Source of the DNA: Oreohelix idahoensis
Lineage: Eukaryota > Mollusca > Gastropoda > Stylommatophora > Oreohelicidae
DNA: 64,000 nt
Reading direction: 5' to 3'
Assembly (NCBI GenBank): GCA_024509875.1
Contig: JAMPIV010012240.1
Location: forward strand, 288,501 to 352,500
The notes under the pieces were generated by a model, which searched no databases, was not told the DNA's origin, and saw nothing but the letters and a program-made list of their open reading frames with translations. Below are positions 34,379 to 45,519 of the stretch, in pieces; within the stretch, counting starts at the first letter, position 1; every line of letters begins with the position of its first letter. A program made the translations under genes and the position numbers.

Positions 34379-35890
34379 GATATGGGGGCTGCGTCCTTTG
34401 ATTATGAAGTAATCGTATGAAGTGGTATACAAGGCTGTACTGTGGAAACTGCTCAAGAAAACGAATGTTTGAAATCACAAGAAATCACAGTTTTGGTGCG
34501 AGGTCATGCCAAGACCTTGGACTGTTTTGAAGACATTAATGCCAAACAACATATATTCGATTGAGGTCGCTGATCATGCATTTGACTGCCTGGACATATC
34601 TTAAGATTATCGGCACCATATATTGCGGTCGCAGGTTATTATGACAAATATTTTCACCTCGAGGCCATGTCAAGTTTAATCGCTGTCGATGACCGTTACA
34701 GCAAGGTCACCTTAACGGACTCTAACATCTTGATGTGAACTTACCAGTGGACATTTATTATACGAATAATAACTATAATAAGATGAATCGTGAGGACCGT
34801 GACGGTATCCAGAACCAGTCTGACAAGTCTTTCAATCCTGATGTCCGAGAAATCATTTCGTTTGTCTGCAATGGTCAGGAAGGGTGATTTAATCTTTTAC
34901 GTACGTCATCAAACAGATTTGCTGACCCCTTCGAATTCGTAATCAGGAACGTGGAACGTCTTGAACAGTACGCTCATACGTGTTTTGGAACTCGACTTTA
35001 CATTCTGTCGTTGACCCTGGTGTATTGCATAGATTCAAGGCTACAGTGCGAGGTTGAATGCTCTTGTCTACAGCGAGGATTGGCGGTCGTGGATTTTTTA
35101 TTCAGATAAGTGAATATATGTTGTGTAATGTAATGGTCTCCAGTCCTAACAATGTCAGACACATCTTGTTTTTGTGCATCTTTAATGTTTTATGTTTCTT
35201 GTGGGCGACACTCAATTATATACTTGGATGAATTTATTTGTCGTCGTTCTATAGATTTTGATTGTATTGATCTCTTTCCGGGATTCAGCATTCGGTGCTG
35301 TCGTATTTCCGCTCTGACTGAGATTAATATTTTCTTATTTGTTTAGCTGTGATGTCAAGTAACATACTGTCGTATATTTCTTATTTAGTTCAGTATGATT
35401 ATGTTTGTACCCGTAGGTCTCCTCTGACTTTCTTTTTATAATTTACAGCAGTTCTATATGATTGTATCTCGTCCTGTACTGTTCATTGGCAGTGGAAACA
35501 GTTGTTTAGTAAATTGCATAATTTTATGAATTTTTACACTGTTGTTTTTTTCTTTCCTTATTTGTTTCCAGCGTTGTCTTTTAGTCTTTTGTCTAATGTG
35601 ATGTTACGGCATGCTTTTAATTAGGTATTAATGGCAATATTTATTATTTGCAGGTGATTATATGAGATTTTATTGGCTGACGTATTTATATGTAAGATTA
35701 TTACCGATACATTATGAGATTGGGTGATAAGTATCATGTACTTCATAGAAAAGTATATCACACATAACGAAAAAACACTGTAGGTACAGTGGGTTTTGAA
35801 AAGGTTTAAATTACCTTACGACTAAGTATAGTCATTTTGCAACAGTTTAGCGATATTTTGCATCTCTATCCCATTACTTTTGACTTTATA
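34379..35890 (+). other. Gypsy-2 untranslated leader
   Basis: About 1.5 kb before the Gag ATG. It starts GATATGGGGGCTGCG. No clear primer-binding site or open frame. Confidence 0.6.
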
Positions 35891-37036
35891 ATGGCTGACT
35901 TTGTAAAAGTGAAAGCAGGATTTATACAAAATTGGAAGGACTGTGGTTTCTCGGGTGATGATTTGATATCTTATGTAGATAAAGAAATCGCAGAATACAA
36001 AGTAAGAGAAGAAAGAGAGAAGAAAAAAGAGAAAGAGAAGAAAGAGAGAGAGAAGAAAAAAAGAGAAAGAGAAGAAAGAGAGAGAAGAAAAACGAGAAAT
36101 ATAAAAAAGAGAAAGAGAAGAAAGAGAGAGAGAGAAGAAAAAAGAGAAAACAGAGATAGAGAAGAGAGGGAACATGAGAGAATGGGGAGAATTCGTTTAG
36201 CAGAAATTGCTGCAGAACGAGCGAAATTTGAAAGAGAAAAAACCTTTGAGTTAGAAAAATTGCGTTTACAATCTTCTTGTTCTAGAGAATCTCCTGGTAC
36301 AGGATCTTCTAAGATCATTAATTTAAAATTACCAAATTTTTCTTCATTACATGACGATATAGGATTCTTTCTTTTAAGATTTGAATCAAAAGTTACTCCT
36401 TTAAATTTACCTAAGGCCTCATGGCCTGAACATTTTGTCGGGTTACTTACTGGTGAAAGTTTACAAACTTTTTTTAACATTGCCGATGACAAAAGAAATG
36501 ACTACGAATCCATAAAATCAGTATTTCTTCACAAATATTGTTTGGACGAGGAAGGATATCGTCTAAAATTTAAATCGATGGGTCCTGTGGAAGGCAAGGA
36601 TGTCGAAGACGTTGTGTCTTCAGTGAAGATGTGTCTAAACAGATGGATTGAACTGTCTAATATTACGAAATCTTTTGAAGGTCTTTATGATCTCGTCTTA
36701 AGAGACAAAATTTTATCAAGTGTAAATACTGAAATTTTCTCATTCCTTCAAGAAAGGAACCCCACAGATATAGGAGAAATGGAAAAATTGGCTCAACAAT
36801 TTTCGGTCGCACACCCAAACTTGCCTTTAAGCAAGACGAGGGTCATGGAAACTTTGCCTGCGTGTGCTGGCACTCATGATAGATCACGCACGCGTAGCAT
36901 GGACCGGCGGTATAGGGACGACTATCAAAACTCATACAGAGGTGGAGACAATTTCCATCATAATCGCTCGCCCTCACGGGGTGGAGAGAGGCGAAATTTT
37001 AACCATAATAGTAATTCATCGCATAGAAATAAATAA
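35891..37036 (+). CDS. Gypsy-2 Gag
   Basis: The ATG at 35891 (MADFVKVKAGFIQNWKDCGF) is the first in-frame ATG; the frame is open further up only via a TTG. The protein is 381 residues. Residues 1 to about 40 are globular. About 40-125 is an extremely Glu/Lys/Arg-rich helix (GA-rich DNA at 36000-36180). About 140-315 is a Ty3/Gypsy-type capsid domain (LKLPNFSS, ASWPEHFVGLLTGE, VFLHKYC, DLVLRDKILSS). The tail is basic and Arg/Asn/His-rich and probably nucleic-acid binding, with no CCHC knuckle. A single TAA at 37034 ends it, yet the same frame is open again to the protease. It could be a readthrough stop or a nonsense mutation. This Gag is unlike the coiled-coil Gag of Gypsy-1. Confidence 0.88.
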   Translation: MADFVKVKAGFIQNWKDCGFSGDDLISYVDKEIAEYKVREEREKKKEKEKKEREKKKREREERERRKTRNIKKRKRRKREREEKRENRDREEREHERMGRIRLAEIAAERAKFEREKTFELEKLRLQSSCSRESPGTGSSKIINLKLPNFSSLHDDIGFFLLRFESKVTPLNLPKASWPEHFVGLLTGESLQTFFNIADDKRNDYESIKSVFLHKYCLDEEGYRLKFKSMGPVEGKDVEDVVSSVKMCLNRWIELSNITKSFEGLYDLVLRDKILSSVNTEIFSFLQERNPTDIGEMEKLAQQFSVAHPNLPLSKTRVMETLPACAGTHDRSRTRSMDRRYRDDYQNSYRGGDNFHHNRSPSRGGERRNFNHNSNSSHRNK

Positions 37037-38137
37037 TATGCATATAATAATTGCAATAACAAACATCATGTCTCACCACCATCTTGTGATGATTCTTCTC
37101 GCACGGACAAAAAGGCGTACTATCGGTCTGACCGTCCAGTGGATCGGAGAGGAACACATTTTTCTAGAGGTCACAGTAGAGCAAATTCACAAGCTCACGC
37201 TTGTCAGATTAATGTTGGTAATGATAATATTTCCAATAACGAGAATAATACTCAAGCCAATGCATGTAGTTTTGATCTTGAAAATAGGGGTAATTGCACA
37301 GAATGTGAGACTCTATTTCAACCTGGGTCTCCTACATACCTGAGATGCGGACATGCTCTTCCAGTTTTGGCTTTAAATGATGGGGTCGGCTCCCTCGTCA
37401 TACATAGGGGTTTTGTGTTTGACAGACCCGTTTCTATTTTACATGACAGTGGATGCTCCACCATTGGACTAAGGAGGGCACTAATTCCTCCTTATTGTTT
37501 CACGGGTACTTCAGTGAAGTGCGTGACTTTTGGTGGAACTATTGAATCTTATCCGTTGGTAGATGTGGAAATAGATACTCCTTTCTTTTCAGGAAAGGTT
37601 AGAGTGTGTGGTCTCGATCGACCCTGTTGTGATTTAATTGTTGGTAACATAAAGTGTGTTAAAGGGTGTTCTGAACAGGATATTCTTAATTGGGAGAGAA
37701 ATCATCCTTCTTTGGCTAACGCTAGAACACAACAAGCTGCATAAACACGTAAATTAAATTCTTCTATTCACACACAACTCAGTGCAACTTGTCAGTACAT
37801 TGACAAAAATATAGCTATTTCTCACCAACAACAAGATTCTTCTTTGGGACATTTATTGCCAGTAGCGAATGCTAGAAAGTATGTCAATAAATATACACAA
37901 GATAACAAAAGGAAAGTCTCTTTTCGAGGGAGATATAATTTCCATCCATCCAGTGCTTCATATCGTAAGCATGGTTTTTCTGATGGTTCATGGAGGCGAC
38001 ATGCCAGTGACATTGATATTGATTTGTCAGATTATTATATATCTATTGAGAAGAAAGAGTTATTTGATCAACCTGATCATTATAACGTATGCCATAAAAA
38101 GAGAGAGAGAGATGTGATAAGGATGACACACATTTGA
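37037..38137 (+). pseudogene. Gypsy-2 protease and basic linker (same frame as Gag, one more internal stop)
   Basis: This continues the Gag frame directly after its stop. A Cys motif (CTECETLFQPGSPTYLRCGH, about 37297-37356) precedes a retropepsin with ILHDSGCSTIG (catalytic Asp codon at 37445), a CVTFGGT strand and a DLIVGN strand. A TAA at 37742-37744 interrupts, after which the frame is open to 38137 with a basic linker (KVSFRGRYNF) resembling the SFRGTYTF linker of Gypsy-1. The order Cys motif, protease, SFRG linker is the same in both elements. Two stops in more than 2.2 kb of one open frame indicate recent decay or suppressible codons. Confidence 0.85.
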
Positions 38138-38304
38138 CTAACAATAATAAGGTTAATTCTTCTTTTAATGAAGTAGTGTTGTTGAACCTATTGTTAGATT
38201 GGGTACGACATGCTCAAAGACTGCATGCTCTGGTAATATTCATTCTAATAATATTGAAGATCCACATGCACGTCAGTCCAATACAACACATAATGAAAAG
38301 ACTG

Positions 38305-38539
38305 AGGACAATTCTATTCAGTCCAGTATAACCAGGAACAACTTTTGTTTCCCACTTCGCTCTGGCTGAAGTTTCTCTTGTGGTGAAAGACTGCACAAAC
38401 CCGCACCGTGCAGATGCGACATTTACCACATCGCACAATCTGATGCGTACGTGCATATTTCCTGCACACGGCTGATGTTCTGTATAAGCATTTTTTTCCT
38501 GTGCATAATTCTATGCGCATTTATTTTCCTTTGTCTTAA
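38305..38539 (+). pseudogene. Possible decayed RRM domain in Gypsy-2
   Basis: After the linker, in another frame, a segment reads RTIL, then AEVSLVVKD, HRADATFTT and, after a one-base shift near 38465, GDVLYKHFF and NSMRIYFPLS followed by a stop. These align in order with the Gypsy-1 RRM: RTILVQNLP, ADVRFVRLL, RYGDAVVTF, NGVYFHHHS, SLRLQLVPDS and its stop. The first helix is not recognisable, and at least one stop (38332) and one frameshift are present. Position and C-terminal end agree with Gypsy-1, but the similarity is weak and needs an alignment score. Confidence 0.45.
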
Positions 38540-39945
38540 TATCGATGCGCACGAAGCTATTGGTCTTCCAAATGGATCTTCGTGTTTGTATTACTGCCTA
38601 GATGTCAGATTGGTGCACGATTTAGCACCACGCGTCTTGTTTCATTCTTCCGGAAGTTGACTTCACTTATCATCTATATATTTTAGTAAGTCATTTTTAT
38701 TATTTTTTTTTTCGGTGAGTTGATACTTTCTTATCCATTCTTTTCATTTCGACCTTTAGATTGGTGTGGTCTTTGCTACTTTTGTTATTTCTTTCACACT
38801 TCGTGGTTTTTGCAGAGGTGTATCTGTCTATTACAATTGCAGTAGCATTAAGTACTAATAAGCAAGTATGAAGCTTGCTGTGGCTTGTACCTTCTATCTT
38901 AGGTGTATAGTTTTCTTCTTTGACTTATATCCTATACGCTCTAAGATATGCCCGACAAAATAGATAGAACGGAACGATAATATGACCATGTTTTACATAA
39001 CATAATATCACAAATTTTATATTACGATTAAAAGTCCAATGTTGCGACAACCAGACCTACGACAACCTTTTCTCGTTGCAGATAGCATCAATAAATGACG
39101 TTGGTGTAGGTATGGCACTTTGATGGCGAATACCATCCTATTTTTTACTGGACAGAACATTATATGATGCTGAGTCCAGGTACTCTTTGGTTGAGAGGAG
39201 AGTTGTCTAACCGTGGTATGGACTTTAAATAATTTACAGAAATTCCGGGTATGTACTTATTACACTTTACATACAGACCAACAATCACTCACATATTTAC
39301 AGACTTTAACGTCCAATGCACGTCTTACCAGACGGTCTTTACAAATTCAAGGACTTCGAAGTCATCCCGATAGCGGGAAAGGACAATGAACTTGCTTACA
39401 CCTGTCGCAAAATTGGTTTCAAGTCATTGCAAACGGGTTCAGTTAGATTTATAAACCTGCCAACGATCGATTGACCGCTTTCAAAATGGCGGCGTATCAG
39501 CGAAATGTGTATCAGACAGAGGAAATCGCCAACGATAAATAAAAGCAGAAGGGAATCCGTATGAAAAGGATTTTACATTTCAGTACAGGGAAGGATTGTG
39601 TATAACTGCATATAAGAAGGAACGGTAGGAATTTCTCATTTACGGAGATATATGCGTATTTCGGCTGCCCACAGTTACGCTAAAAGCGTGTAACCCACTT
39701 CTGTTCTAAATATTAAAATCAACAAATAACAGTTTGGGAATTTACATGGATAGGAAGATAGAGTTTTATCAGCTGTATAAAACTAGATAAGATGGAACAA
39801 TATGGATATTATATATGCCGAGAATGATAAAGGCAAAATTTCAGTCGACGCACAGATCGGCTGAAATCAAGGTTCGGGAAGGATTTCTCAGGCCTAGGTT
39901 TAGCTGTGACGTCGGTACTCTCCGATACGTCCGCGCTATGCGTAT
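38540..39945. other. Gypsy-2 interior without recognisable RT or integrase
   Basis: I find no YxDD, RNase H or integrase motif. AT-rich sequence with many stops. The reverse transcriptase has been deleted or eroded. Confidence 0.5.
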
Positions 39946-41630
39946 TTAAGGTAGTAGGCTACCTTGATAGGGTAAAAAACTCAAATTGTCCTTTCAGAAT
40001 CAAACAACCATGGGTATAGTGTTAGTATGGACTTAAAATTTTTGTCCACATAATGACCTCATTAATTATGCAAATTAGCTATCCAATATGGCCGCCGTAG
40101 TGAACAAATTATACACCTTTTTCAAAACATCATAACTATGTTATTTGTACAAGGATCTGACTGAAACTTGGCAAATTGAATCATTATATATAGCGTGAGG
40201 TCACGAACTAAAATGACAGAGATTGACAGAAAGGTTAATTTTTAATGAATTTTCAAAATTTATATTTCTGGAATGTTTGATATTTGTGCCTCATTATATG
40301 TGCATGATGGTCATAAAACTAAAACTTTGAATTCAATTGTATCCATTTTAAGTCAGAATCTGTAAGATTATATGACAACTAACTGTGTTAATTTTCATGT
40401 CAATTGAATGTACAGATCCAGAGATATCTTCTTTCAAAGATCACCAATTATGTTACAAAGACAATTCCGAGAAATCGAAGAAAAACAGAAAAAGGACTCA
40501 CAAAATGAAGTTTAATGAGCTCCTGTTGAATAAAGGTCTCCTTCAACTGCAGCTGCAGTGTCTATGAATCCCCTTTTTGGTGCTCTTAGGGTCTTTCCAT
40601 TGCAATGTCCTTACTTGCTGAATAGATCCTGTGCAGCGTTCTCCTGTATGCTTTCTTTGCCATGGGTTGACTTGTGTTCATGTATATCGAAAAAATCTGC
40701 AATGCACTGTGGCCTTTCCCAATAGAACGCACAAATGCCACCATTCGCACATTTACTTCTTTGTGTTTGTGAGTAGCTGGAGATGAAACATCAGAAGTAT
40801 TGAAATTGGCATTTCATTCGACACAGTTTTGCACTTGATACTGATTTCATGACAAAAGCCATCCCGAGTCTCTTCGACGATCTCACAGGTCAGTGAGTAC
40901 TGATAACATTTGTCACATCTAAAGTTAGCGCATAAAAACCCAAACAGCAGTTTTACATCCATAAGGATAAATACATTTCCTCTGTTGTCATTTTTAGCTT
41001 GTCCTTCACTTTCTTGGACCTTTATTTTCTTTGCTGAGGAGCACAGAGGCTTTATAGCGTCACTATCGACAATAGGTGTCTCATTTTCAGGCAACGGTTT
41101 GTTGGTGTACCGATTTCCAAGGAACTTACTTTGTCTTATTTCCCATTGTGAACAAAAGAAGCTCTGCTAACTACTATTATACAGAATCAGTATAAAACTA
41201 GCAATAAATAGAGTTGATGTGGGGGAAAATGCACAATGCATGTAACAAATGCTGAAATTTACGATCAAAGCTTTCTAGATACACACTTTTGAAAAATTCA
41301 TAAGAAATCCATGAGTGATTCCCCTTGGAAAAGTTATAAATATCTTTTTCCTGTTGCCTCAGTATAATTATAATTTCGCAGTTTTACAATTACGCACCTT
41401 CATGTTGGGTCATTATTCACATGGTAACCAACTATAAACATTGGTTGCTATGCAAATCACTCAAGGGGGTGCGTGTAGAAAAACACTGATTCCTATCATA
41501 TCAGAGTATCTCTAAGCTTCTATGAATTATTTTTAGTACAAGAACATGTTGACGATGATTTAAAGCATGAAAATGAAAATTGTTGGATTTTTATTTTTTA
41601 AAATCTTTTGTGGGTAGCCTACTACCTTAA
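39946..41630 (-). mobile_element. TTAA-target DNA transposon with 14-bp inverted repeats
   Basis: The element is 39950-41626 (1,677 bp). It begins GGTAGTAGGCTACC and ends with the exact complement GGTAGCCTACTACC. Perfect TTAA flanks lie at 39946-39949 and 41627-41630. TTAA targets are used by piggyBac and Kolobok-group transposons. The only coding trace is a Cys-rich fragment on the minus strand (40753-41094). Size and decay mean it is non-autonomous. It inserted into Gypsy-2. Confidence 0.85.
40753..41094 (-). pseudogene. Cys-rich transposase N-terminal fragment of the TTAA element
   Basis: The frame is open above the ATG at 41094 as well. It encodes an acidic/basic N-terminus, then VFILMDVKLLFGFL and a cluster of cysteines (FRCDKC, LTCEIV, GFCHEISIKCK), arranged like a zinc ribbon. 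It resembles the N-terminal Cys domain of invertebrate Mutator-like/Kolobok transposases (a hydrophobic helix, then CxxC...C...C). That family match is from memory of the pattern and is uncertain. No catalytic residues are present; the frame ends in LLTNTKK. Confidence 0.5.
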
Positions 41631-41984
41631 AGCGTATCGGTAAAACTGGAGGGATACACAACGAAGTAGGTTTGAGACAGACTGGAGGCAGAGTTTCGCC
41701 ACGACCCATGAATTGTGAGCGGATCGCCAGAAACATTTTTAAGTCCAGTATCTGAAGTCTGAGGGTAAGCGAAATTATGATAACTACCGTGTATAATATT
41801 TGTTATTTCAGGTTCATATAGAATTCACAAAATATGCCTGTATAATAGTCATTGATATAATGTATTGTATGATCTAAACATGTGCATTGTGGATGATTGT
41901 TGCTTGTACCAAAATTAATCACAAATAGCCCCACAGCCTAATGAAGATATATTTATCATATTGCTTTATCGCTTACGAAGATAA

Positions 41985-42190
41985 AGGCGGTCCCATGGCA
42001 GAGATTGTCATAGGGAAATGAAGTGTTAGAAACTTCATCATGGAAGATCCCCGTTTACGAGGTTAAGGTGACTAGTCCCCTTCCTCGCTGCCTTTGCCTT
42101 CCCTAGTTCGAGCGCACAACTTTGTACCCATTTACAGCTGGTAAACTGGAGTGTTCTACAGCCAGTTTCAGTAGAAAGCAACCTGATCAC
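41985..42190 (-). mobile_element. tRNA-derived SINE body (family S)
   Basis: Contains GAAGTGTTAGAAACTTCATC, GACTAGTCCCCTTCCTCGCT and GCCTTTGCCTTCCCTAG, then TTTACAGCTGGTAAACTGGA. These signatures are shared with 4168-4298, 5245-5345 (inverted) and 47578-47815. A clear tRNA head is not visible here. Confidence 0.7.
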
Positions 42191-42341
42191 GTGGTCACTC
42201 ACTTTCTTTATTTATGTATTACTTTTGTGTAGATGCTAAGAATAGCATCAGTATTTGAATTTGTATTTGATATGATTTGGAAGGATCAAGTTATAGAAAG
42301 GGATGTATAGGAGCGGAATAAACCAGATGATGTTTATTACT

Positions 42342-42572
42342 GATATGTTAATATTAATTCTGTATCATTGAATTGATGTTACTTGCTATGACTGTATAAC
42401 TTTGACACCTGATGACTGACTTGTCTGACTTATGTGCTAGTCAGTTACACTTAATTGAAATGTTAATATTAATGCTATATCACTGAAATGATGTCCTTAC
42501 TTACTATGATTGTATAACGGTGACATCTGATGACTGACTGGTCTGACATCTGTGCTAGTCAGCTACAAGTCT
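42342..42572. repeat. Tandem duplication of about 115 bp
   Basis: The landmarks ATGTTAATATTAAT, GACTGTATAAC/GATTGTATAAC, CTGATGACTGACT and GTGCTAGTCAG recur in order, about 115 bp apart. The copies are about 85-90% alike by eye. Confidence 0.85.
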
Positions 42573-43708
42573 AGCCAGATACTAGCCAAGGCTGATATGT
42601 TGCAGGTTCCATGAAATAACTCAAACCAGACTGTCCAGTATCAGAAGCCGGTGTAGTTCATCCGAGGCAATCCCACAAAAGTGCAGGACCCCAAAGAGTG
42701 AACTTCAACTGGTCATTGGCATCCCTACTGTTGGGCCTACCAAGTCTGATATCAGCAAAGGACAGTTTCAGCAGTATCAAGTTGGAAAGATAAGTGTCCT
42801 GTTTGACACTGACCACCTATACATGTGAAACAGCCAATAGTTGAAAACAATAAGTAACCATACAGAAACTCAGTCAACTGATGACAGTTATCCTTAAATT
42901 CAAAGGACTAATAACAGTGATTTCAGTAACTTTATTATTTAAGATCTTGAAGTCTAAACAGACAATAATAGTAATTGTGTGAATACTTATATATATATAT
43001 ATATGTGTATGCTCTTTTCCAACTAGTAGAAATAGAATATTAGTGTAATTATTAAACTATTTTAACTGTACCTGAGGATTTATTCACTTCTTCCATTTTG
43101 TGGGTTCAGTGAATGTACATTTTACTTATCCCCTAGAATATAAGTAATCATAAGATAGTCACAGGGAGGAGACACCTTAAATTCTGGTTCTACTTCTTAC
43201 CAACTGGGCCAGGGTTTTCACAGTCTGACTATTTTTATGATAACAATACACCAGTGCTTATTTCTAAGACTGGGGTATTACTTGTAAGGTCAGAACTCGT
43301 TACTGGCATACTCTTACATAATAAATACTTTTAAATAACCTCCCGCTACAACACCCTCTCAAGAGTTATGGAATAACTCGAATACGGATGTGTTTCTTGC
43401 TGTCTATATTTCACGTGTAACAAGGTTGATAGTGCTTGGCATTATGGACAGTTGCATCACTATGCGAACACAGACCAGATTGTTAACTGTGATGATCAAA
43501 CTTATTGGACATTAATTACTTATTTATTCAAATTTTATTACTGGTTTTAGTATTTTCTTAAAATCTTGATTGCAATCTAGTTAGACATCATTTAATTGTT
43601 TGACAGGTAACCATAAGTGGATTAGCGTTGATCTTAAGAATTTGATCTCGCTTCATATGATAATTGCCTGTCTGAAAACTATGTTTTCAGTCGTTCGATG
43701 GGGGGTAA
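42573..43708. other. Gypsy-2 3' interior and polypurine tract
   Basis: No coding motif found. Ends in ATGGGGGGTAA (43698-43708) just before the 3' LTR. A short (TA)n lies near 42990. Confidence 0.5.
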
Positions 43709-44251
43709 TGTGGCGCTGGCTATTGCACGCCACACGCCATAAACTAAACAAGATGTTGGTGCTGATGAGTGCGGCACAATGATGATTTTGTCGCTATGTG
43801 TATAGCGCACATGACGTGAGCAGTTTGGAGGAAAAATGGACAGAGTTTGTGTTTACCCTGAAGGGGCGGCTTGTGTGTTACTACCAGATGGTAGATTGAT
43901 GGGAAATGTTAAATGGAAAATGTCCTGAAAGATATTAATGTGTCTGATTGCAAATCCACAAATGGAAAAGGATTAGTTAAAGCTTATGTGTGAAACTCTG
44001 AATAGGGAACTTGCTGAATTTACCTAACTTGTCATGCCTTGTAATAAATGTCCGTGTCATGTGATTAAATGTGGAAAAGTTATCGGAGTTTAAAGTCGAT
44101 CTGTTGCCTTTTGATATGGGTCTTTGGAAGTACAGTTGTATAGAGGGAGTGTGGCGGTAATGAACCTTGTGGACCTATTATATATGAACCTGGACACAGT
44201 GTGAGAACGAGTATAATTAATCAACTGAATAATATAAACTTTTAACGCCAC
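43709..44251 (+). repeat. Gypsy-2 3' LTR (last base displaced to 44492 by a SINE)
   Basis: Aligned with 33841-34378: it starts TGTGGCGCTGG, has the 7-bp insertion near 43910, and ends TTTTAACGCCAC. A SINE follows, then a repeat of TTTAACGCCAC and the final A. Confidence 0.93.
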
Positions 44252-44491
44252 CTAGTGGATATGAACGCAGTTTCATAATCCAGATATACCAGGTTCGAAA
44301 CCTGCTGCAGGCGGTTTGGTAGCAGATCGCTTTCTGTGGATTTTTAACAATGGTATAAGCGCCGTACCATTCAGAAAGCAATGGCAAAGTACTGAATGAA
44401 AAAAATTGCCTAGAAAAATCACAAACAGCCAATAAAAGCTGGGGTTGATTGCCACGTCCTGTAAAGGATAAGCAACTAACTTTAACGCCAC
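44238..44491 (+). mobile_element. tRNA-derived SINE inserted at the end of the Gypsy-2 3' LTR
   Basis: SINE body about 44252-44478. The head reads CTAGTGGATATGAACGC (A-box-like) and the B box GGTTCGAAACC is at 44292-44302. The body has AAGCGCCGTACCATTCAG and ends AAAGGATAAGCAACTA. The target duplication is ACTTTTAACGCCAC (44238-44251) and ACTTTAACGCCAC (44479-44491), differing by one T. It differs from the SINE at 25961 and from family S. Confidence 0.88.
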
Positions 44492-44492
44492 A

Positions 44493-44605
44493 CCCACTTC
44501 TCTCAACGAAAACTGTTTGGAGATGTCAGGAACCTTGAGTTGACTACTGCCTTTATTAGAGTCATTAATGTAGAAGTCTGAGGGCGAACGAAGAAGAAAA
44601 AGGAC
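44493..44605 (+). pseudogene. LINE tail continued from 33835
   Basis: Contains CTCTCAACGAAAACTGTTTG, then CCTTGAGTTGACTACTGCCT and TGAGGGCGAACGAAGAAG. It matches the reverse complement of 59935-60035, which carries the uninterrupted tail. That proves it continues the LINE split by Gypsy-2. Confidence 0.82.
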
Positions 44606-44695
44606 AAGAACAATATTGTCACAGAGAGTTTTGAGGGTCTTTGCTTGTATGAATGTTCCCGTGCTCCAGTGGGAGCCTAATCGGTATGTTAACTT

Positions 44696-45519
44696 GTTGT
44701 GAGTGGTGTATGCTTGTTTTGTAATATTTGAGACGCAAGCGATGTTGTGAGTGGTGTGTGCTTGTTTTGTAATATTTGAGCCACAAGCGATGTTGTGAGT
44801 GGTGTATGCTTGTTTTGTAATATTTGAGACGCAATCGATGTTGTGAGTGGTGTATGCTTGTTTTGTAATATTTGAGCCACAAGCGATGTTGTGAGTGGTG
44901 TATGCTTGTTTTGTAATATTTGAGCCACAAGCGATGTTGTGAGTGGTGTATGCTTGTTTTGTAATATTTGAGACGCAATCGATGTTGTGAGTGGTGTATG
45001 CTTGTTTTGTAATATTTGAGACGCAATCGATGTTGTGAGTGGTGTATGCTTGTTTTGTAATATTTGAGCCACAAGCGATGTTGTGAGTGGTGTATGCTTG
45101 TTTTGTAATATTTGAGCAGCAAGCGATGTTGTGAGTGGTGTATGCTTGTTTTGTAATATTTGAGCCACAAGCGATGTTGTGAGTGGTGTATGCTTGTTTT
45201 GTAATATTTGAGCCACAAGCGATGTTGTGAGTGGTGTATGCTTGTTTTGTAATATTTGAGCCGCAAGCGGTGTTGTGAGTGGTGTATGCTTGGTTTGTGA
45301 TATTTGAGCAGCAAGCGATGTTGTGAGTGGTGTATGCTTGTTTTGTAATATGTGAGCCACAAGCGATGTTGTGAGTGGTGTATGCTTGTTTTGTAATATT
45401 TGAGCAGCAAGCGATGTTGTGAGTGGTGTATGCTTGTTTTGTAATATTTGAGCAGTAAGTGATGTTGTGAGTGGTGTATGCTTGTTTTGTAATATTTGAG
45501 CCGCAAGCGATGTTGTGAG
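44696..45519. repeat. 48-bp minisatellite (about 17 copies)
   Basis: Unit starts GTTGTGAGTGGTGTATGCTT and ends near AAGCGAT. Variants at one site read GAGCCAC, GAGACGC, GAGCAGC. Since 48 is divisible by three, three long minus-strand frames (422, 347 and 223 codons) run through it; none is a gene. Confidence 0.97.

Larger units (their letters stand above)
33836..44497 (+). mobile_element. Gypsy-type LTR retrotransposon (Gypsy-2), with nested insertions
   Basis: LTRs at 33841-34378 and 43709-44251 (plus its last base at 44492) start TGTGGC and end GCCACA. The polypurine tract ATGGGGGGTAA adjoins the 3' LTR. Flanks are CCCAA (33836-33840) and CCCAC (44493-44497), a 5-bp target duplication with one change. 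The insertion splits a LINE tail that resumes exactly on the other side. Inside are Gag and protease with two in-frame stops and a decayed RRM; RT and integrase are absent. A TTAA-target transposon (39950-41626) and SINEs are inserted in it. I counted about ten LTR substitutions plus a 7-bp indel, so it is older than Gypsy-1. Confidence 0.92.
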
